64,000 nucleotides of DNA, taken from assembly GCA_037176885.1 (NCBI GenBank), contig JAWWNJ010000010.1:1922001-1986000 (forward strand). Direction: 5' to 3'. This DNA comes from Favolaschia claudopus (taxonomy: Eukaryota; Basidiomycota; Agaricomycetes; Agaricales; Mycenaceae). Both the position numbers and the translations under genes were made by a program. The notes under the pieces are model-generated. The model saw only the letters and a program-made list of their open reading frames with translations. It searched no databases and had not been told where the DNA came from. Numbering within the stretch: the stretch's first letter is position 1; each line of letters opens with the position of its first letter. Positions 23,237 through 33,999 of the stretch are shown in pieces.

Positions 23237-24716
23237 CTATTGCACCCCCTGCGGCGTCGGCTGCTGCTGCACCGCACTGACATCGCGTGCCTGCCCTTGC
23301 ATGTCCTGTTCACGGGGGTGAGTTCGCGTTCCCAACAGAATGAATGAAGAAGAGGCAAAGAAAGGAGGAAGAAATAGGAAGCAAACAACCCACCAGACGC
23401 TGCTTCTTCAACGGTCTCGGCCGTGCACCCGCAATCCCAGCCTTCGCAGCGACGATGACGGGCGCCGGCGGCCGCGTCGTCGCGGGGGTGCCATTGCCAT
23501 TGCCGTTCGTCGACGGGGTCCCGTTCATGTTGTTACTATTACTACTCATCGGCATCGGCATTGGCGTCGTACCGCCGTTTTGATAGGATTGTTGCTGCTG
23601 CTGCTGCTGTTGTGGAGGCCCACCATAAAAACCATTCGCCAGATCCGGCTCGCGCTCGCGCTTGACACCGACACCAGCGGAAAGCGGTGTAGCGCTGAAC
23701 GGATGCGGCGTGCGCGGATGCGCGCTCGTAGGCGTACCGCCCGCCGGGCGCGTGGCGGTTGTTGGCGTCCCGGTGCCACGCGAGGGTGTGCCGACGCGTG
23801 CTTGTGGCACAACCACGGGCGGGAGCGACGGGCGTTGGGATGGCGTAGGGCGCGGTGTGCCGACAGTAGCAACGGGGCGGGGGGTGCCTACCGGGCGCGG
23901 GGTGCCTGCAGACGTCGAGACGGCGGACGGGAGGACAGGCGAGCCTGCGGCGGCTGCTTGCGCGTGGATCTGCGCTTGGGCGCGCGCGAGACGTTTGAGC
24001 TCTTTCTGTAATGCGGGTAAAGGGAGTGTAAGCAAAGGGTGATACGCGCGAAAGAAAGAAAGAAAGCGCGGAACACGCACTCGTTTCTTGCGGTCCTCCC
24101 GAGCTTGAGCCGACTCTTGCACGAGCGTGCCGATATTCCACTGGAAAAAAAAAATAAAACAAAGGATGGGTTGGGTATATCATCATATGCGATGGACAGA
24201 CGCGACGCACGCCCTTGAGACCCTCCAAGCTGACCGAAAACGCCTCCCGTTGTGTCTTCAAGTCAAAGGGCACAATCGCAATCCTCTGCTTCGGCGGGAC
24301 CTGCACAATCCCCGCAAGATAGTCGTCCTTTTTCAACGAATGCTTCCCCGGAATGCCCTTGATGAGGTGCCTGTACGAGTTCTTCTTCTTCTTCTCGCCT
24401 TTCGCCTGCGCCGCCTCGTCGTCGTCCGGGTCGTTTTCGGCGGGGGTCTGTGGAGCGGGGCTTTCGCGGCCCTTGCCCTTGCCGTTGTCGGGTGGGGGTG
24501 GGGCGTCTGGTGGATCGTCTGGAGGTGGTCGGACGTATTTGTCGTAGGCGGGGAGAAGACGGAAGCGGGCGAGGAGATCGTGGGTGCTGGCGAGGCGTGG
24601 GGCTGGCTGTGGGGGGGCTTTCGGGGCATTAGCGAGCACGATAGAGAGGGGAGAGTTGTACCATTGGGCTTGAGGAAGAGGCGGGTGGATGGACCGGCCT
24701 CTGCGTTGGAGTTCAT
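23237..24716 (-). CDS. MED19: Mediator complex subunit MED19 (ROX3)
   Basis: On the minus strand the product starts MNSNAEAGPSTRLFLKPN at 24716. A ~45-bp intron joins to APPQPAPRLASTHDLL, then RFRLLPAYDKYVRP, an acidic/proline stretch, and the diagnostic box YRHLIKGIPGKHSLKKDDY at about 24340-24390, followed by VPPKQRIAIVPFDLKTQREA. This box defines MED19/Rox3, which sits in the Mediator head/middle region and links activators to RNA polymerase II. Later exons encode WNIGTLVQESAQAREDRKKR, ELKRLARAQAQIHAQ, then a long Ser/Thr/Pro/Gly- and Gln-rich tail ending KKQRL and QQQPTPQGVQ at 23237. Introns are at about 24617-24661, 24142-24215, 24006-24083 and 23321-23395. The low-complexity tail is species-specific. 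A truncated second copy lies near 30 kb. Confidence 0.87.
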
Positions 24717-26582
24717 GGTGAGCGTCAAGCGTTCGGCGTCGCTTGTTTACATCACTCTTGCTTCACACCACAACATTCGACTAATCTAGACGCCGTCTAC
24801 GCAGTTATACTCTACTATATCCTCTCTTGCGCGATACAGTCCTATCGTCCCAGTGAATATTCGACAAATAAATTGGTTGTATCAAGCAAATGCGGTGGCA
24901 AAGCATACGACTCAGGCACCACCAACTCAACTCAGCGACCGGATGTTCATGCTCCGAGAAGCGTATCACACTGCAGGCACCTTTTCTTAGTCGGCTCGTG
25001 CATCGGACCACCACTTAATGCGTGAATCTATGAAAAGACCTGGTCTCAGCCTCAGGAACACCCTTTTTGTTCTCGATCGCTCCGGCGCGTTGTGCATGCA
25101 GAATGCGGATTTGAGCTCTCCATTCCCTCTTACTCAGTGCGACTTGGGTCATACGATAAAGTTGCAAGCAAATTCCGTCGCACTGCCGTTCTATGCTGTT
25201 ATCACACGACAAGGGCTTCGACTGCTGCCTATGGTACCATCTGACCCCTGCGCGCTCAACGAGCAACAAACAAGGATCCTAAGCTTCTCAAGACATCTCA
25301 CTAAGCACAACCTCCATTCCGCAATGACCTCCAATAACGAAGACCGTCGCATCACCGGCGTCCTCAAGCACCATTCCCGCGCGCGACCATGCAGTCCTTC
25401 TCGCCGGTTCCCCTCGTGTACTACGCTCATGCAATTGCCCACGTTGGAGCAGGCTCTGTAGGCGCCATGCCATCGCAGCCCCTACCATCCTTTATTCATG
25501 CATAAACCCCACCGCTGAATCTACACCGTCCGACAATGAAGCTCAGCCTGTTCAAGCACCTGCGGTCGACGCCTCGCTTCTACGTTCCACTCATCTCGAC
25601 TCAAACAAACTTGCTACGACCGCTATCGGGAGCCCGAGCTCCTGGCTCTTCAGGATAATCGCACCGCACAGCAGTATGCCATGGACCTTCCATTGTCTGT
25701 CACCAACCACCACCATCGCGCACTTCGAGACATCTCACGAAGCACACTGTCGCTGTCACCCTCTATCCCGCACGGCGCAATGCCCTCCACCAATGTTCTC
25801 GCTGGTTCCTCATCGTGCACTACGCCCATGCGATTGCCTGAATGAAGCATTCACTGTAGGCTGCATGACGTCGCAGCCCCTACCACCCTTCATTCATTCA
25901 CAAACCCCACCGCTGACAATGAAGCTCAACTTGTTCAAGCACCTACGGTCGACTCCATTTCACCAACTCTGCGCTTCACGCACCTCGACTCAAACAACTT
26001 GCTGCACACTAAGTTCGGGAGCCCAAACTCTCCTGGCTCTCCAAGAGAATCGCACCGCCCAGCAATATGACCCTCCGTTGTCTGCCACCAACCACCAGCA
26101 TCGCGCACTGAAAGGTAAACCTTCCCTATCACTTTTCAGTCAATCAATCTATGCTAATGCCCACGGGGCAGCGGTCTTTCTCCGGTGTATTTTTCCACTT
26201 GCAAGTTGCAATCAAGTTTATGCCTGAATTTCCAGGATGTAGATATCTCGATGTGTCGCCAATGTCACTGTGGCCGACCAACAAGTCTTTGGCTCTTATG
26301 ACATGAGTGATACCAGTTATCATAATAATCGAGATGAGGGAGAATGCTAAGTATCATAATAAGCAACGGAAGTACCGTAAGTAGGATGCTTGAGATGTCC
26401 AATAAGACGGTAGAGTCGACGGCACCACCAAGACATAGAAAACAAAGCAGCTATTGGTACTGGCTCCTCGTTCATGTCGTCGACTCGTCGTACCTTGTTG
26501 TCATTGAGACCTGCCTGTGGAGATCATCAATGCGGAGAAAAGGAAATTATTCTCAGCCGGGCCGCGCCTCGTCTCACCCGCC
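24717..26582. other. Divergent intergenic region with tandem duplication
   Basis: Lies between the starts of MED19 (-) and the F-box gene (+). Apart from the duplication described separately, no gene was recognised. AT-rich repeats of the type taccagttatcataataa (about 26313-26362) precede the F-box gene. Confidence 0.45.
25290..26110 (+). repeat. Diverged tandem duplication with decayed open frames
   Basis: Two head-to-tail copies of about 400 bp: the first from about 25290 to 25720, the second from about 25725 to 26110. Shared blocks include agacatctcac.aagcacac, tcgcagcccctacca.cc, accccaccgctga, and one encoding MKLxLFKHLRSTP (25535 and 25920) followed by LLALQxNRTAQQY and TNHxHRAL. In copy 1 a stop falls between the MKL start and the LLALQ block; in copy 2 the frame is open from MKL to RAL. 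It may be the relic of a small gene family. No known domain. Confidence 0.5.
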
Positions 26583-29004
26583 ATGTCGTCGCCCGCCAAC
26601 TCGCTGCCCGACGAAATTATTTCGGAGATTCTGGCACCCGCCCTTCGCATTACAGATGCCCAATTCTCCGACCTCAGATCTTCCCGTTTCATGAAATTCT
26701 CAGAATCCAGTTCCGCGTACCTCCTCGTCTGCAAATCCTGGCTACGCGTCGCAACCCCTTTACTCTACGGTGTCATTCCACTACGCTCGAGAGCACAGGC
26801 CCAGGCGCTAGCCGCCGCTCTGACCTCCAACCCCGAACTCGGCCGCTTCATCAAACGCCTGCGCGTCGAGGGTGGATATGGTATTTCTATGGACCCAATC
26901 CTTCAGTCTGCCAAAAATATATCACACCTCTGCTTGTCTCTCCACATCACCCACTCCGACAGCGCCTCTGGTTTGTGCCGCGGCTTGCCCTTGCTTAGTC
27001 CCGTCCACCTTATCCTCGATGGAGGGCGCGCCACCAACTCCCAACCCATTGAAAAACTTATTGACGTGCTTGAAAAGTGCCTTCTGGCCTGGACACAACT
27101 CGTGCAGAGCTTTCTCTCGTCTATTTTCATCGTTCTCATCGTGATTGCAGGCCACGATACAAATAGACCACACATTATGCAGTCACGCCAAGATTTCCGA
27201 CGCGCTAGCGAAGGCTCCTGCGCTTGAAACCCTCGTCATCGGGGGTTCATTGGAGGCCACACGGGTGCCTCCATACCTGCATATAGTGGCGGAAAATCCC
27301 ACTTTGAAAGACATTCGAATCACTTGGTGGTTCTTCCCGAATTCATCACGCCAAACGTTTTACAATGAAACTCAGACATTCCCCAGACTCCGGTCGCTTG
27401 TGCATCTCTCTGACCAAAAGTGAGCATTCTCTCCCCGTTTTTCATTATAACTACTGATGTAGACTACTTCGTATCAAGTGCCAGAGACACTCCCAATGGT
27501 CCTCTCATCGAGCCCGAACTCAATAGCTTCGTATACCCTGCCCAACTCGCCGCCGATCCGGCACAGGAGGATGCCATCTGGAGCCGTATCTTATTTTTCG
27601 CCACACAGCTCACCAATCATTATCATTGGGACGTACCCTTCTCTCAGCGAATCCCTCGTACAGCATCACTCTACGTTTGCAAATTATTCGCCGTATGTTA
27701 CAACTAGGTTTCATTTTACCCGCTCTCATTTTTCTCAGCGAGTGGGTACCCCACATATCTACAAACACATCAGACTCGCTGTCGTGCGCAGATTACCATC
27801 GTTTCTGCTGCAAGTGTCCCGGCAACCTTCCCTTGGCCACAACACACGCTCTCTTCATCTTAACCATGACGCCAACGCAGATATACTCAAGATCATCTTG
27901 CCCCATTTACCTTCGTTGGTAACCCTGCAACTCGGGGAAGACGCTCCTATGATTCCGTGGAAATCTTTTGCCGAGCTCAGTGAACTCATGGGCCCAAATC
28001 TGCAAATTTTGCGCGGGATGAGGATCAACAAGGCTTCTGGAAGCGCAACCCCACGGCTCTTCTCTCTATATACTCAGATGCGGGAGCTTTCCTGGGACTC
28101 GGGAACGAAGTTCAAGACAGAACCGCGAGTCGTCCTGTATAGCGCTCTCAATAATCTTGTAAAACTGACTATCGACAATTTCGATGAGTCGCTGCTCGGC
28201 GCCCTTGCGCGGATGGAGTGCGTCCTTCTTGTGATTTTTCGTCTACCTAGCCATGCGCTCTGAAACTCAATTTTGCAGCTTACCGGTCCTGCGAGGGGTG
28301 ACCTTTTACCCTTTCCGTTCAATTCCCACTGGCGGTGCCGAATTCTTCCAAAAACACGGCCCGAAGCTAACGCAACTGACGCTCTGCGAGTCTCAACTAA
28401 ATAATCCTGAGCTTGCGATCTGGCGCAACTGCCCGATGGTGACGACACTAGGTGTTGCTTGCGATAAGAAGGTAAGTATCAGCTATATACTCATCGGATG
28501 AGCTTATTCTCGTGTTTCGTGTACTAGCACCCCGTGAATGGCTCCTGGCTCGCTACGTTCGAAACTCACCCGTTCCTCGAAACCATCGTTTTTGTGTCTA
28601 CATCATATATCCAGTATGTCGTATCCTGATCTGTAACGTCTTTTGATTACGGCTCATCGGGACCTTACAGCTTGACCAAGCCCCATGAGCGTATCTTCGA
28701 CCAGTTCATTGACGCCTTATGCAACACGCAGAAATTCCCTGCTTTACACAGCGTCATCCACCCATCTTGTCACTGGCCCTCAACGGAGTGAGTTTCAAGC
28801 TCGGATTGATTTGAGCTCGGATTGATTTGAATCACTACAAATTGCTGATACTGAGTCTACCTCGGTAGGCGCGAAATATCGAGTAGCAAATGGGTCAAGT
28901 GGGCAGAGCGTCTAATGGAGCACAAGGTGCAACTTTTCAGGGGAGACGACGGCGTGCATTGGCGGCCACGGCTGAAGGTTGTTGCGAAGGCCAGCAGGAA
29001 GTAA
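26583..29004 (+). CDS. F-box domain protein (Agaricomycete family), intact copy
   Basis: Starts MSSPANSLPDEIISEILAPA at 26583, an N-terminal F-box (SLPDEIISEIL, YLLVCKSWLRVATPLLYGVI), then ALTSNPELGRFIKRLRVEGG. Further exons: ATIQIDHTLCSHAKISDALA (from about 27151), FVYPAQLAADPAQEDAIWSR, IYKHIRLAVVRRLP, LPSLVTLQLGEDAPMI, LPVLRGVTFYPFRSIPTGGA, EFFQKHGPKLTQLTL, PELAIWRNCPMVTTLGV, REISSSKWVKWAERLMEH, ending HWRPRLKVVAKASRK, stop TAA 29002-29004. About eight introns near 50 bp. The C-terminal part resembles irregular leucine-rich repeats. Likely an SCF substrate adaptor by family. It is a close structural paralogue of the split F-box gene at 31755/60604 and served as the template for reading that relic. 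An in-frame upstream ATG at 26517 is possible but gives an untypical N-terminus. Confidence 0.82.
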
Positions 29005-29289
29005 TGAGAAGATACGCATTCGGAGTGTTGTGGGCATTGTCTTCGGGATCCTGTGTCAAGACGACGAAATGCGAATAAGCGAGATAATAATGGGCAGCAC
29101 CTGCTGACTGTAGCTCACATTATAATACATATTACCATTGTTCTCTACTTTCGGCAACAGCGTGCGGCGGTGGCAGCAAAGGGTGGAGAACCAAGCCGCA
29201 GAAATTGAGTTGGTCAAATGCATGAAAGCAAGCAGTAACATGGGATAGAAAGTCATTGGCCGGTTTCGCTGCTGAGCTCGAATTGCGCG

Positions 29290-29804
29290 TAGTCTTATGT
29301 TTACCACGCCCCTCAAACCGCGTCAGCTTCTTATTAGCTAATCTTATATAAGCCGGACATTGCCGGTATCTCATTTCCCCCTTCCCCCGCTCTGTTATGA
29401 TGCTGATTTGAGCTCTCAGACACTCTATACTGGGCTATTAGCATCTTTGCTTTGTCTCTTGAATTTCCACAACGGTTTGAGCTTCAGTTGAATGTGTTTG
29501 TGACTCTCGGCCGAACATTCCGAGTCCCACGTGATAAAGACGCGACAACATTTTCTGTCGCGCGCCGTCTGATTTTGGAAATTCTGAGTAGACAGGAATG
29601 TAGCTTGACTGTATCTATCTACCCTGCTCCAAAGACGTGGGGGAAAATAACTAGTTTTCATTGAGATATACGCGCCGTGAAATTTGCTTATATAAGATTA
29701 GCTAATAAGAACCTAACGCGGTCGCAGGGGCGCGGTAACCAACAGACTCTATATAGCGAGGGCACCGAGCTGGATTATATAGAGCGTCTGTCTACGAGAG
29801 ACTA
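29290..29804. mobile_element. Short non-autonomous TIR element with 8-9 bp TSD
   Basis: Ends are TAGTCT (29290) and AGACTA (29804), flanked by the direct repeat AATTGCGCG at 29281-29289 and 29805-29813. Inside, a longer inverted repeat of about 45-55 bp pairs 29299-29352 with 29687-29740 (shared core ttcttattagctaatctta, then tataagc). No coding region. The same TAGTCT-type end occurs in two other insertions of this window (31328-31387 and 62048-62812). Confidence 0.72.
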
Positions 29805-29914
29805 AATTGCGCGAGACCATCCGGAACATCGCCCATGGTCGGGAAGGCGCTGTTACGCGGGACTGAAATTTCCTTTTTTTGGGCCAATTGCTCCTCGCTC
29901 TCCGTTCTCCAACT

Positions 29915-30641
29915 TTTCATTGCGATTGTGCCCTTTGACTTGAAGACGCAACACGAGGCGTTTTCGGTCAGCTTGGAGGGGCTTAAGGGCGTGCGTCTTC
30001 CGTCTATCGCATATGATGATATGTTAAACCCATCCTTTGTTTTATGTTTTTTTTTCAGTGGAATATCGGCACGCTCGTACAAGAGTCGGCTCAACCGCAA
30101 GAAACGAGTGCGTGTTCCGGGCTTTCTTTCTTTCTTTCGCGCGTATCACCCTTTGCTTACACTTCCCTTACTCGCATTACAGAAAGAGCTCAAATGCCTC
30201 GCGCGCGCTCAAGCACAGATTCAGCAGCCGCCGCAGGCTCGCCCGTCCCAACATCCGCCGTCTCGACGTCTGCGGGCACCCCGCGCCCGGTAGGCACCCC
30301 CGCCCCGCTGCTACTGTCGGCACACCACGCCCTACACCATCCCAACGCCCGTCGCTCCCGCCCGTGGTCGTGCCACAAGCACGCGTCGGCACACCCTCAC
30401 GCGGCACCGGGACGCCGACAACCGCCACGCGCATGGCGGGCGGCACGCCTACGAGCGCGCATCCGCGCACACCGCATCCGTTCAGCGCTACGCCGCTTTC
30501 TGCTGGTGTCGGTGTAAAGCGCGAGCGCGAGCCGGAGGCGAATGGTTATGGTGGGCCTCCACAACAACAGCAGCAGCAGCAGCAACAATCATATCAAAAC
30601 GGCAATGGCGGTACGACGCCGATGCCGATGCCGATGAGTAG
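29915..30641 (+). pseudogene. Truncated, frameshifted copy of the MED19 3' half
   Basis: Near-identical DNA to the MED19 gene from the IAIVPFDLKTQ block to the PMPMPMS block, but on the opposite strand. Both intervening introns are kept (about 29990-30058 and 30107-30180), so it arose by DNA duplication and not from mRNA. It lacks the start and the diagnostic KGIPGKHSLKK box. A deletion of about 10 nt in the SAQAREDRKK region and further indels in the Ala/Gln stretch break the frame. The Gln repeat (about 30559-30590) and TPSRGTGTP block remain. It starts shortly after the target duplication of the 29290-29804 element. Confidence 0.88.
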
Positions 30642-31319
30642 GCGGAATGAGAGCCAAGTTATGAATACCTGGCCGATCTACCACCTGCTGAGTTTCCGTG
30701 ATGCAGAGCTCGACGAGGTTGTGCCGGGATATGCATGTGGAAGATATCGCCATCGCCATCGCAGGCAGGGGACGTCGGTTTCATTGTCGGGACCGGGGGA
30801 AGGAATATAATAGCTATGAGTTGGACGATTGGATGGTGAAAACTGGATAGAAGGATTAAGCATTCTGGGGTGGAAATGCGGCTTGACGGTGGAAAAGAGG
30901 GTTTTGGGCTTTGCTCGAGGTAGGGTTGCCGCGGTACATATGTAAGATCTCGAGATATTGCGCTCAGATGGTGTTCTCCTGCAGGAGACAGACAGAGGGA
31001 GGGTTAGATCGTATATGGGAGCGGTACTTGAGGGTCGTCGGTCGGTCAGTCACCGCGCGTCCGAGTCCAACGGAGCCAAAGCGGGTCACAGTCGATTTTC
31101 GATTGCCGGAGGTCACAACAAGAACCGCATGGGCCCGGGGACGGGGAATGTGGATGCATTTCATGTTAGTTCATGTTGCCATTGGTCGGGAGAGTCGGGG
31201 CAAAGTCGGATAGACCAAGAGATAGCGCTCATACTTGATCTTTGCTCTCAGAGAATGGGGAGGAGCAACGCGAAGAGAGCGCCAGACAAGTTCCAGTGCG
31301 ATTATTTCGTCAAGGCGAG
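30642..31319. other. Stretch without a gene
   Basis: Between the MED19 relic and the mini-repeat. Open frames of about 100 codons occur on both strands but match nothing known. Confidence 0.4.
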
Positions 31320-31327
31320 TTGGCGGC

Positions 31328-31387
31328 TTTATATACGTTTGAACGACTATCTTCAAAGGAGTATATAAAGTCTTGTTACGAGACTAG
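31328..31387. repeat. 60-bp hairpin mini-element with target duplication
   Basis: tttatatac...gtatataaag folds into a stem enclosing gtttgaa/ttcaaa, and a tail ends gttacgagactag. It is flanked by ttggcggc (31320-31327 and 31388-31395; up to 9-10 bp if shifted). A second copy of the same sequence, interrupted by a 164-bp MITE, is at about 62583-62812. It looks like an internally deleted relic of the TAGTCT-ended family. Confidence 0.65.
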
Positions 31388-31754
31388 TTGGCGGCGTACT
31401 TCAAATTCGTCAACGCGCCACTGACATTCACACGGGTCACGCCTGTCACATGGCGCATCACCTACTGCAACCCGACTCGAGACCCGGACCCGACTCGAAC
31501 ATTCAATCAACGTTCAATCCGCTTCATCTTGCGCTTCATGTCCAACCGCAAAAATTGAAAGTGAACATTCTACTTGCAAGTGATTTTCGTGTCGCGGGTT
31601 TAATTTGGTGCCTTGAACGACTCCTTTTCTTTAACAGCTCGGTGCAACCAACAAATATTAATCGAGATGATCCGCCCCTACTCAACCCCTCGAGTAGCTT
31701 ACTATATAAAGTCGAAGAAATTGAATGCAGAACTGACACTTCCCCCTCACTGCA

Positions 31755-32638
31755 ATGCTCACCACCCACTCAGACGGCCTACCAGATGACATCGTCTACG
31801 AAATTCTCTCATGGGCTCTTCATGTACCGGACGCCAATTTCGCTACCCTACTTTTCTCTGAGGGTAGTAGCTCGTTGATATCTCCATTCCTCACATTTTC
31901 CGAGTCCAGCTCCTCTTTCTCTCTTGTATGCAAAACCTGGTACCGCATTGCCAATCCACTTCTCTATAAAGTCGTCATTCTTCGCTCGACCGCCCAGGCA
32001 CAGGCCTTGGCTACGACCTTATCGTCTCATCCTAATTTCGGCCACTACATCAAGAAATTGCGCGTGGAGGGAGGCTACGACGAACACATGCACGAAATTT
32101 TGAAGAACACCATAAATCTCACCGACCTGTTTATCACTCTCCAACTTGCTCCAACGGACAGTCCCAGCGGGTTGTGCACCGGCCTCCCTCTGACCAGCCC
32201 CGTTCGAGTTATCGTCGACACGATCGCAAATATCGATGTGTCCTGGAAAGGAGCACCATTGTTGAGCGTCCTCAGCAACTGCATCCTTACCTGGAAGCGA
32301 TTGGTACTTGATTTTCAACTTCGACGGGGTTTTTTTTTGTACTGACTGCTCTCCGTACAGACACAACTCGAAATGCCCTTATATTTCGCGCTGGGAAAGA
32401 TTTCGAAAGCCTTGAATCAGGCGCCCCACCTCAATTCATTGATCTTTTGGAACAGGCATGACACACGCCAATTGCCGACACGTATCCGAAAATTGTCTGA
32501 AGCTCCGACCCTCGCACGCATTCAGATAAGAGACTCGAATCATTCGATGGCGCATTTAGATGAAATTTTGTCTGATGCCTTCGCGGCAGAACCGCGACTG
32601 AGCGCCCTGGTCACCGTGGCGAGTGAAAGGTGAAGTTC
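31755..32638 (+). pseudogene. F-box gene relic, 5' part (split by the 28-kb transposon)
   Basis: Starts MLTTHSDGLPDDIVYEIL at 31755, an F-box as in the intact paralogue at 26583: SFSLVCKTWYRIANPLLYKV, STAQAQALATTLSSHPNFGH, YIKKLRVEGGY. An intron at about 32304-32358 joins to TQLEMPLYFALGKISKALNQ. The exon ends VASE plus two bases at 32629. The intron donor is at 32630 and the giant element begins 17 bp later. Joined across the transposon, the reading continues in frame to ITNNQSIPSAHL at 60650. The 5' part by itself shows no frame damage. Confidence 0.85.
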
Positions 32639-32646
32639 TTCCAACC

Positions 32647-32751
32647 CACCTGGGGCCCCGCGGATTTGCTGACAAATCGGCCTTCATGGGAGGGTTCTTC
32701 GGGTGAGTAAAACCCCCCATGAAGGCCTTGGCAACAGCGTCGGACATCACG
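32647..32751 (+). repeat. Left terminal inverted repeat of the KDZ element
   Basis: Begins cacctggggccccgcgg. It pairs with 60499-60603 read on the other strand; shared blocks include tgacaaatcgg, agggttcttcgggtg, gtaaaaccccccatgaag and gacagcgtcgg-like sequence. It also contains an internal hairpin, ccttcatggg...ccccatgaagg. Confidence 0.9.
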
Positions 32752-33999
32752 TACGGTGGGAATACGGGTGGATTTAATGCTCATTTAGGCAAACCACATC
32801 ACCTGGAAGCCGTTGAGGTTGTCGACAGCGACGGCGGCAGTCCCAGCACTTCTTCCTCGTTCTACTAGCTAGCTCTCAGGTTTCCTTCGCCTGCCCCCAT
32901 GTCTTCCGCCTCACGCTACCCTTTATCATGATGCTTGCCTCCTGGTAGCCTCATCCACTACCTCCGTCGCCGTTGCCGCCTCATCAATCTCATCCCCTTC
33001 ACTGCAAAATCCAGTAATCTGACGCGCCAAACCACACAGCTCATGCTGCTGAACGGCAATCTCAACCCTGCCCACCTTCACCTCGCTTTTTGACATTTCT
33101 TTCCCTGGTCGACGCCGTCATCAATTGAAAAATCGAAATTTACCCTCCAATTGAAAATCACCCCATACAACCAGTACAATGCTACTAACTTGCTGGCTTG
33201 CTCTCGACTTCGCCTTCATTGCCGCCGACGCCGTTACCAGGTGCAAAAAAAATCAAATACTTTCGCCAAATCGTCAACAAATTCGAAAACGAACCCTCAA
33301 TCCTGCGTAACAGCCGCCGGAAACCATTCATCTACACTAGGACGTCACCCTCGACGAGCCCCCATTTGCCCTGCCGCCGTCGTCACCAGAAATCGAGCAT
33401 TGACAGCGCCTCAACCGCCGCCGTCATTAGCAGCAACAAAGCAGCGGCCGCATTGGGAAATTAGGTGAGTCTGTTCAGCGAATGGTCCGACGAGAGAGAT
33501 CGCCTCGACGGCCATGCCATACCGACGGTGCCCTTGAGGCACAGTCGGCATTACGACCGCCCGCTGCCGTCGTTTGCTGCCTCGCATTCCCTCTACTGTC
33601 AATACCAGTAGGTAATAGAACGGACGCCGATGTACCGTATCTAGAATAAGAATCATATCTTTCTGAATCACACAAGAATTAAACACAAGATCTACAATAT
33701 CATTATACAACAAGAAATCAGCTACAAGAAGTAAGCTACAAGATATAAGCTAGCTATAGGATGTTAGTAGCTACAAGATGGTGGCAGTATGTACAGTATG
33801 GAGGTAGTAGTGACTATATACAATAGGTAGACAGTGAGTATACAGGATGTGGAGAAAACATCGAAATTACAGTGCATCAAGATATACAGAAGGGACGAGG
33901 CAACGTGACAAGGCGCCAGCGGGCACCGGCGAGCGAAGTATCATGAGTATCGTGTATGCAATTCAAAAACAAAAACAACAACCCCTCCGCCCCACCACC
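32752..33999. other. Left subterminal region of the KDZ element, no gene
   Basis: About 1.25 kb with no recognised gene. It contains Ser/Arg/Pro-type low-complexity open frames and a stretch (33700-33860) of repeated ctacaagat/gctacaag and agctagct words. It may contain the polyadenylation region of the minus-strand gene that ends at 34000. Confidence 0.45.

Noticed and set aside
22771..23388. 205-codon minus-strand open frame downstream of MED19
   Set aside because: It overlaps the last MED19 exon and its intron in another frame; no domain.
26517..26582. Upstream in-frame start for the F-box gene
   Set aside because: Gives an extra MEIINAEKRKLF leader not seen in the paralogue, which starts directly before the F-box; ATG 26583 preferred.
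29915..30641. Processed (retroposed) MED19 copy
   Set aside because: Both introns are retained and there is no poly(A) tract, so it was copied as DNA.
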